Shown here: one piece after another, positions 58,357 to 64,000 of the stretch | How the letters are laid out: each line of letters starts with the position of its first letter | Numbering within the stretch: the first letter of the stretch is position 1 | Assembly: GCA_930367205.1 (NCBI GenBank) | Contig: OV884014.1 | Location: forward strand, 115,141,768-115,205,767 | DNA length: 64,000 nucleotides | Direction: 5' to 3' | From: Acanthosoma haemorrhoidale | Lineage: Eukaryota > Arthropoda > Insecta > Hemiptera > Acanthosomatidae | Notes under the pieces: generated by a model | The model's database searches: none | What the model was told of the DNA's origin: nothing | What the model saw: only the letters and a program-made list of their open reading frames with translations | Program-made: the position numbers and the translations under genes

Positions 58357-58626
58357 GCTAGGTCTGAAAATTGTAAAATAATTACAACAAACTGCAATAA
58401 CCTGCTGAATTATATATATATAAAAAAAAAAAAAAATGTGCATTAATGACAACTAAGTCTTGCATGTATTAAATAAAGAAAGCTAATAATTCTAATTAAA
58501 TACAATCGCTGCTGATACCTTAAGCAATATATTGCAATTTACTGCATCTTTAATTTTGTACGTATTTTTTTTTTTTTTTGTGCTGTTATGCGCTCTTCCG
58601 AAAACTAAAAACTGACTTATTACTTT

Positions 58627-58794
58627 TCAACTGAGTTTAACATCGTCGTCATCATCTTCCATCTCGTCGCCTGGTTTTCTGTTCAGTTTTCTTACGACAA
58701 ATCTTCCAATAGAGTATATGAAAGCAAGTGAAATGAGATAAAGAAGTATTGTGCATATTTTCACTGGCAGCGCAGACTTGTTACTTCCCAAGAC
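58627..58794 (-). CDS. TLCD5: TLC gene last exon
   Basis: This exon of 55 codons plus TGA follows a TTTTTGTAG acceptor. It encodes one membrane helix (VKICTILLYLISLAFIYSIG), a basic stop-transfer stretch (RFVVRKLNRK) and an acidic tail (EMEDDDDDVKLS). The positive-inside layout suggests a cytosolic C-terminus. Confidence 0.88.
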   Translation of the reverse strand, partial: VLGSNKSALPVKICTILLYLISLAFIYSIGRFVVRKLNRKPGDEMEDDDDDVKLS

Positions 58795-61700
58795 CTACAA
58801 AAACATTAACATTTTAGTGAACATGTCATCGTCATTATAGACCTTATAATTTAACAGGTTAACAATGCCCGAATTCAATTAGTCACATCGATTAACCCCT
58901 ATGCACTGGACGTATGTGCAATATTTAGCTATTATATTTATACATGAGTCCATTACTTCTTGGATATCGACTTTGGGCTATGAAAGAAATATGTTAAGAT
59001 TTTTACTAAATTTATTGATGGATGAAATTTTGGCATATAGGTTCTGGTGTTTGGCGGTCGGAAGATTTTGGCTGCTTACTATACAATCTCACACAAGGAG
59101 CTCATGAAGACCAACACAGAATGTACAAATGTCGCCTGGAAATAAATTTGTTGAAAATTTAACTTGTTTCTTTCATCAACCTTTGCGGATATCCCAAAAA
59201 ATACATCCAATTTTACTTAAATTAACGTCTAACTGTAAACTTCCTGTTTTAAATATACACTACAATGTAACTTCTGTAAGTAGCTCAGTTCTTATTTTGT
59301 CAGCTCAAGGCTTTAAGAGTATATGTTAGCTAATGTATTGTTACAAAATGCTAATGATCAAATTCAATTTTATTTTAAAAATGAATATGTGGTTAGATGG
59401 AAAAGACCACATATATTTGGGTGGGAGGGGATGGAGTTGGGTGTTAATAAATAGTAGGGTGCTAAACAACAAAAAAGGCATTCATTCATTCAGTCAGTCA
59501 GTTTGTTTGAGAATTGTCCATTTGAGGGACCGAATAATTAGACCAGATGCTGAAAAGGGACCAAATGTTTTAGGCCTAAGAGTAGAAGCCAACAGCAGGA
59601 GATTATCCAGATTATTATAAATCATCGATGCATTAGGTAAGTATTATTTACATTAAATATAAAACAATTGAAATAGGCAAAATTATACATTAGAATCATA
59701 CTAAGATAATATTAAATGAATTATTATTCGTAATGAACTTTTCATAAATGTCATATTACTTTTTATAAATAAGAAAGTAAAATATATCAAAGACGGATTA
59801 TCCTTACAATTAGGGCTAGGATTTAAACATATTTATATATTTGCCCAAGAGCAAAATATTTACTGTACAGTCATCAATTACTATACTTTTTAAGACATTT
59901 AAAGTGAATTTAGTTTCAATTTAAATTTGTTTTACATATCGTTGCATCAGTTGGAACCACCATTGACATCACACGGTTTGTTTTTGATCTGTAACTTGAG
60001 TTTTATCACCCGATCACATTTGACAAATAGAGAGCAGATGTAGCTAACAAGTACAAGTTTTTTACCTTGGTAAGAATTGTTTCGGGAAATTTGACATATA
60101 AAATTTTGATATAACAGTGATGATATGTACAGCACATATTTGATTGGGAGTTATACATACTATAAAATTAATTTGTCACTCTCAATTGAAAGCTGAGAAT
60201 TTGGGAGATTGATAAAATGTGTTTCGGATTCTTGGATGATTAGATTGAGAATTGTATAATTTTCTAAATACAAAAAAGAGGCCTTCCTTACCTTCACACT
60301 CATGATTTCTATTGATATGCCTCTTTAGTTTATGAGGTTTGATAAAAAAGTAATGAGAAATTTATAATCACTCTTTTTTCGATTTCAATGGCATAGTGCA
60401 TCACAAGTTCCTGCCAGAAGGTCGTACGGTCAATAAAAATTATTACTTGGAAGTAATGCGCCATCTACATGAAGCGATCCGACAAAAACGAACAGAATTG
60501 TGGCAAAACAATTCGTGGAAATTGCATCACGATAACGCTCCTCCTCACACACCTCACTGATTGTTTGTAATTTTTTAGCAAAAACAACACTTTAGTGTTT
60601 CCTCGACAGACATGGCTCCCTGCGACTTCTTTTTGTTACCCAAGTTGATAAAAACTTTGAGAGGATGACGTTTTGACACCATCGATGAGATAAATAAGAT
60701 TTGCTGAAGGAGCTAAGAGCTATATCGAAAAGTGCTTCGAAGATTGGTAAAAGCACTGGGACAAGTGTACTATATCTGAGGGGGGATTACTTTGAAGGGG
60801 ACAAAATTCCTATCGATAAATAAATAAAAGAAATTTTGAGATAAACAAAAATTCTCGTTACTTTTTGATCAAACCTCGTATGTCGTGCATGATTTTAAAT
60901 ACAATAAGTGAAAGAGTTGTAGGTAAATAATGCTACATCTGACGGCAACAAAAGACTTAGTTCCCAAGTGCATTCGCAAGTTTCTTGACAAAACATTTAA
61001 CAGTGATTCAGGAATATTATATTGTTGGTGCTGCAATACACCTGTTTTAACTGCCCAAGTTGTTCAGCATATTGCTACTTCAAACATAAAGTAAACTAGG
61101 AAAGTCATGGTTTCAAAAAAAACTTTCTTAACAGAATCTTCAAGTGACTGCACATTACATGAGTCAATTTTAATTCTCACGCTTTAGTTATGGCCGATAT
61201 TACCTTTCATAAAATTAACAACTCTCATTTCAAGGATTTCTTGGAAAAGTACAATACTGGTAGAAAAATACTTGGCGAAGCACTCTAAGGAAAAACTATT
61301 TAAAAAGTATATAAATGTTGTAAAAAAATAAAATAAATGATGTTATTATAAAATGTTGACCACCGGACTTACAGTAATTGCATTTATGTTTTTTAATGTG
61401 TCTGTTAAAACAAATACACACATATTTCACTTTTTTTTATTACATATAAATCCCAGCTATATAATACTTATAAATATTTTGGTTTCGTTCAGTTTGAAAC
61501 ACAAATCAAACAGGTTGTTGTTGTTTTTTTTTCTAATTTAAGTAACTGTTTGAGTCTAATTAGGAGAAGTTAGAGAAAATAAAAACCTAGTTAAGAAATT
61601 CAGTCTTAGAAGTAATAAAAAAAAAACCTAGTAAATTGGAGCAAATTTAAAAAATCATTTTTCTTATTAATTAGAACATGTTTAGCTTTTTTCATATATT

Positions 61701-62913
61701 TTGTTTGGGGGGGGGGGAGGTGTCTAATACACCTACAATCCAAAGTAGTATATTTTTACATGCAAATACATTAAGACATTTCGACATCTCCACCATCAAA
61801 AATAGCTATAAGAAGAAACTCGATGAGCACCATTAGTAAACAACTGGTTGTTACTTTTAGATTCTATAATATAGATATTAACCTGCGAAACAGAAGCTGT
61901 GTTGTCAACTATAAAGCGGAAACAATAGATTAAAAATGCACTTTCATGTTATTAAAGTTAAGTATTTTTATATTAAAAAGAACTTACAGAAACCAGTAGC
62001 CATGACCCATAGCCGAGGCGAATAAACAAGAAAAGAAAAAAAAATGTCACTTCAACAACTTTGTAAATGACCGTATCTGCATGACCAAGTGAACGAAGGA
62101 ACCATCTTGCCTGTAGCAGCGGGTTTGTCAATTCTAATGACCCTAAACCACCGATAGCTTCGCTACCTGCAAAACATAAATATTTTATTCATCAGTAGAT
62201 GGGTAATTGTGTTTATTTATACAAACAGAAAAACATATAGGTATCATTAGGCCTCATAATTTTAAACTATCTTGATCACAGAAAAAAAAAAAAATGTAAA
62301 TAGCCAGAATATTGATCAAAACAAACCTTGTGAAATCGGCTCGAAAAGATTATTTAATACACAAGTTCTATTCTAGTTTTTGGAATATATTTACATTTAT
62401 TTAGCTGCGACTGTCTTTAATATTTCATTAACCATAATAACAAGAAAAACTCTGAAGTTTAAACCCAATAAGTTAAGATGAATAAGATTTTCCAGATCAC
62501 ATATTTTCAGTTAAAAATATTTTAATCAAAACACAAACAGTGCGATCTTGGGTGTTGTTGAATATACTTTTATAAATTTTCATTAACATTTTATTTTTAT
62601 GACCCCTATCATGGGAGTCTCACCCAACGAGCTTAACAGTCACTTTTAACATAATGAACGTGTTTATATTATAATGTATAGCATTAAATAAATTTATTAT
62701 TGCATATTTATAAAATACCTTGAAATAAATACAATAACTAATTACCTGAACTGCCATGGAGCAATATGTAATATATCGCAATTATAGAAGCCAGATGATG
62801 ATAGAGCATTATCTTTGGCTCCGGCTGATGTTTTAAACACCAGCCGAAGTCATAAATAAAGTATCCAATGCTCACAAACATAGTGATAACCTGAAGATTA
62901 GTGTTTTCTTCGC
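58627..62913 (-). CDS. TLCD5: TLC-domain membrane protein (TLCD5/TMEM136-like), 3' three exons
   Basis: This is an integral membrane protein of the TLC (TRAM-LAG1-CLN8) superfamily. Three minus-strand exons (62913-62746, 62166-61988, 58794-58627) join in phase and give about 170 residues. GYFIYDFGWCL, MLYHHLASI, ELTNPLLQARWFL and GHADTVIYK, in that order, fit the TLC domain and best match TLCD5 (formerly TMEM136). At least four hydrophobic segments are visible, then a cytosolic-type tail with an acidic EDDDDD run. Relatives are near 245 residues, so about 75 N-terminal residues lie beyond 62914 and possibly outside the window. Function in the family is poorly known; some TLCD proteins affect membrane lipid composition. 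Subfamily confidence is moderate, domain confidence high. Confidence 0.88.
58795..61987 (-). other. Last intron of TLC gene
   Basis: An intron of 3,193 bases with GTAAGT donor and TTGTAG acceptor on the minus strand. Apart from the mariner relic at 60333-60878 it shows only AT-rich DNA, short chance frames, and homopolymer runs such as the G run near 61707. Confidence 0.7.
60333..60878 (+). mobile_element. Internally deleted mariner relic (family 3) in TLC intron
   Basis: A 546-bp element flanked by TA (60331-60332 and 60879-60880), with imperfect terminal inverted repeats built on GAGGTTTGATCAAAAAGTAA. Inside are broken transposase pieces readable on the plus strand: KFLPEGRTVNKNYYLEVM, then WKLHHDNAPPHTS, the second catalytic Asp region of DD34D mariners. 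The N-terminal half is gone and stops and shifts interrupt the rest, so it is dead. It lies antisense to the host gene. Confidence 0.88.
61988..62166 (-). CDS. TLCD5: TLC gene exon, ELTNPLLQARWFL motif
   Basis: This exon of 179 bases follows TTTTGCAG and encodes SEAIGGLGSLELTNPLLQAR, WFLRSLGHADTVIYKVVEVT and a hydrophobic helix with RLGYGSWLLVS. E-TNP-LQ-RWFL is the strongest subfamily signature. The donor is GTAAGT. Confidence 0.92.
62746..62913 (-). CDS. TLCD5: TLC gene exon, central TLC helices
   Basis: This exon of 168 bases reads EENTNLQVITMFVSIGYFIY, then DFGWCLKHQPEPKIMLYHHL, then ASIIAIYYILLHGSS. The acceptor is TTTTTTAG and the donor GTAATT. The YDFGW and HH-LAS segments are typical TLC motifs; the histidine pair is the conserved polar part of the fold. 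Confidence 0.9.
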
Positions 62914-64000
62914 CTAAAAAAGTACAATCAACATTAGTATTAATTTAAATGATTTTATATAAATTTAACAGAAACTTTTAACATGGGAAGGAGGAAAGGT
63001 CGGGGAAATTAAACACATACTAAAAAATACAACAAATGGAAAGGGCAGAACAATACTTACTGGGGTGGAAACAAGAGAAGAGGGTGGGCTTTTGTAGGAA
63101 TTGGAAAGAAACAAATACAATTTAATTATCTAAACTTGTTTTGAAATCTGTGCACCCCCATTTAATATTAACAACAAAACCCCCCTTTGGGTCGTGAAGT
63201 TTACACATTACACAATGAATATGAATGCTGGGCATAGCTTTTAATATTTGGATGTAAACTTTTCTAAAAGACACACTTCAAAATGACATGAAAACTTAAA
63301 TTCTTGTCATGGGCAGCTGACAGAGTCAAGGAATAACATTACACGAATCCAACGAATTTTCTTGTTTGTAAATTTCCACATTACGAAACAATTAATTTAA
63401 TTAAATATTAGTCTACTTACTAAGGAACAGGACGATTATATACTATAAACTAGAGTAGGGAATCATGATTTAATAAATATCATGTCTTCTTAATACTTTA
63501 CTTAGGAAACTTCAGGAACAAAAACATGAAAATATATTTAAATCTATGTACAGAAACAATACCTATCTGCATTGATTCGGTTTGTCATCATAAGTTGATA
63601 AAGCCACAAAGGGGCCTAAATGGAATGAGATAGACAATTTTCTAATCTTAGTTCATCATTTCATTCACTTGGACCAGAATCAAATGGCCTTCAACTAATG
63701 AAAACATTAGATCCCATTTGCTTCTTTATTTAACGCACACCTTAAAGAAGCTTGTCTAAACAATCTAGAAGCAATGCCTAAAGAGTATTAATTCTTTTAT
63801 GTTTATTTATTTACACCCTTATGTCATCGCTTCAAGGGCAAGAGAAGGACATCCTAAGGAATGCAACCCACTTGTAATTGCGAAGCAATTAGCTAAAACA
63901 ATGCAGACTGTGCAATCCTCATAACAAAGGAATAATTAACGAAATTTTTTGTTAAAAATTTTCTAAGCAAATATGTTAATGTTCCAAATTATCAGGGTAA
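62914..64000 (-). other. Upstream of visible TLC exons
   Basis: No exon for the missing TLC N-terminus was recognised in this last kilobase. It is probably intron, with the first exons beyond the window. Confidence 0.5.

Noticed and set aside
59333..59620. 95-codon plus frame in the TLC intron
   Set aside because: No domain, no splice support and it lies antisense in an intron.

Overview
This window looks like AT-rich nuclear DNA from an arthropod, most likely an insect. The support is GT-AG introns, several mariner/Tc1 DNA transposons of types common in insects, jockey-like non-LTR retrotransposon pieces, many simple arrays, and a gene of the pollux (TBC1D1/TBC1D4) family. A hemipteran-type genome would fit, but that is a weak inference. 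There are no bacterial operons, CRISPR arrays or phage genes.

Bases 1 to about 27,400 hold no host exon that I can support. They are a layered deposit of transposon relics. These include 5'-truncated non-LTR elements of at least three families (called LINE A, B and C here), two copies of one mariner family near 581-1822 and 17497-18754, a second mariner family near 12829-13585, a third near 19427-20312 and 24524-24868, a pogo-like terminus at 19159, a GC-rich LTR-like block near 21920-22745, and tandem arrays of 22, 21, 180 and about 30 bp.

Bases 28,452 to 50,709 (+) carry 21 exons of a TBC1D1/TBC1D4-type Rab GTPase-activating protein (Drosophila pollux, plx). All visible exons join in phase and give 1,065 residues: the end of the first PTB domain, a second PTB domain split by a phospho-site-like linker, a DUF3350 region, the RabGAP-TBC domain with both catalytic fingers, a coiled coil and a C-terminal tail. 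The N-terminal exons lie upstream, either in the repeat zone unrecognised or outside the window. Exon 19 can be spliced onward or read through to a stop with a nearby AATAAA, which predicts two C-termini. Introns carry a Tc1/mariner relic (DUF4817 type), a CR1-like LINE end, a 38-bp array and an inverted repeat.

Bases 58,627 to 62,913 (-) carry the last three exons of a TLC-domain membrane protein that best resembles TLCD5/TMEM136. It lies tail-to-tail with plx across about 8 kb of very AT-rich DNA, and a mariner relic sits in its last intron. The two host genes have no evident joint function: one acts on Rab GTPases in vesicle traffic, the other is an integral membrane protein probably linked to lipids. 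I found no credible new multi-gene system. The most useful observations are the alternative plx C-terminus, the RxRxxS motif in plx, a mariner insertion whose empty site can be reconstructed inside a LINE, and several inverted-repeat elements.
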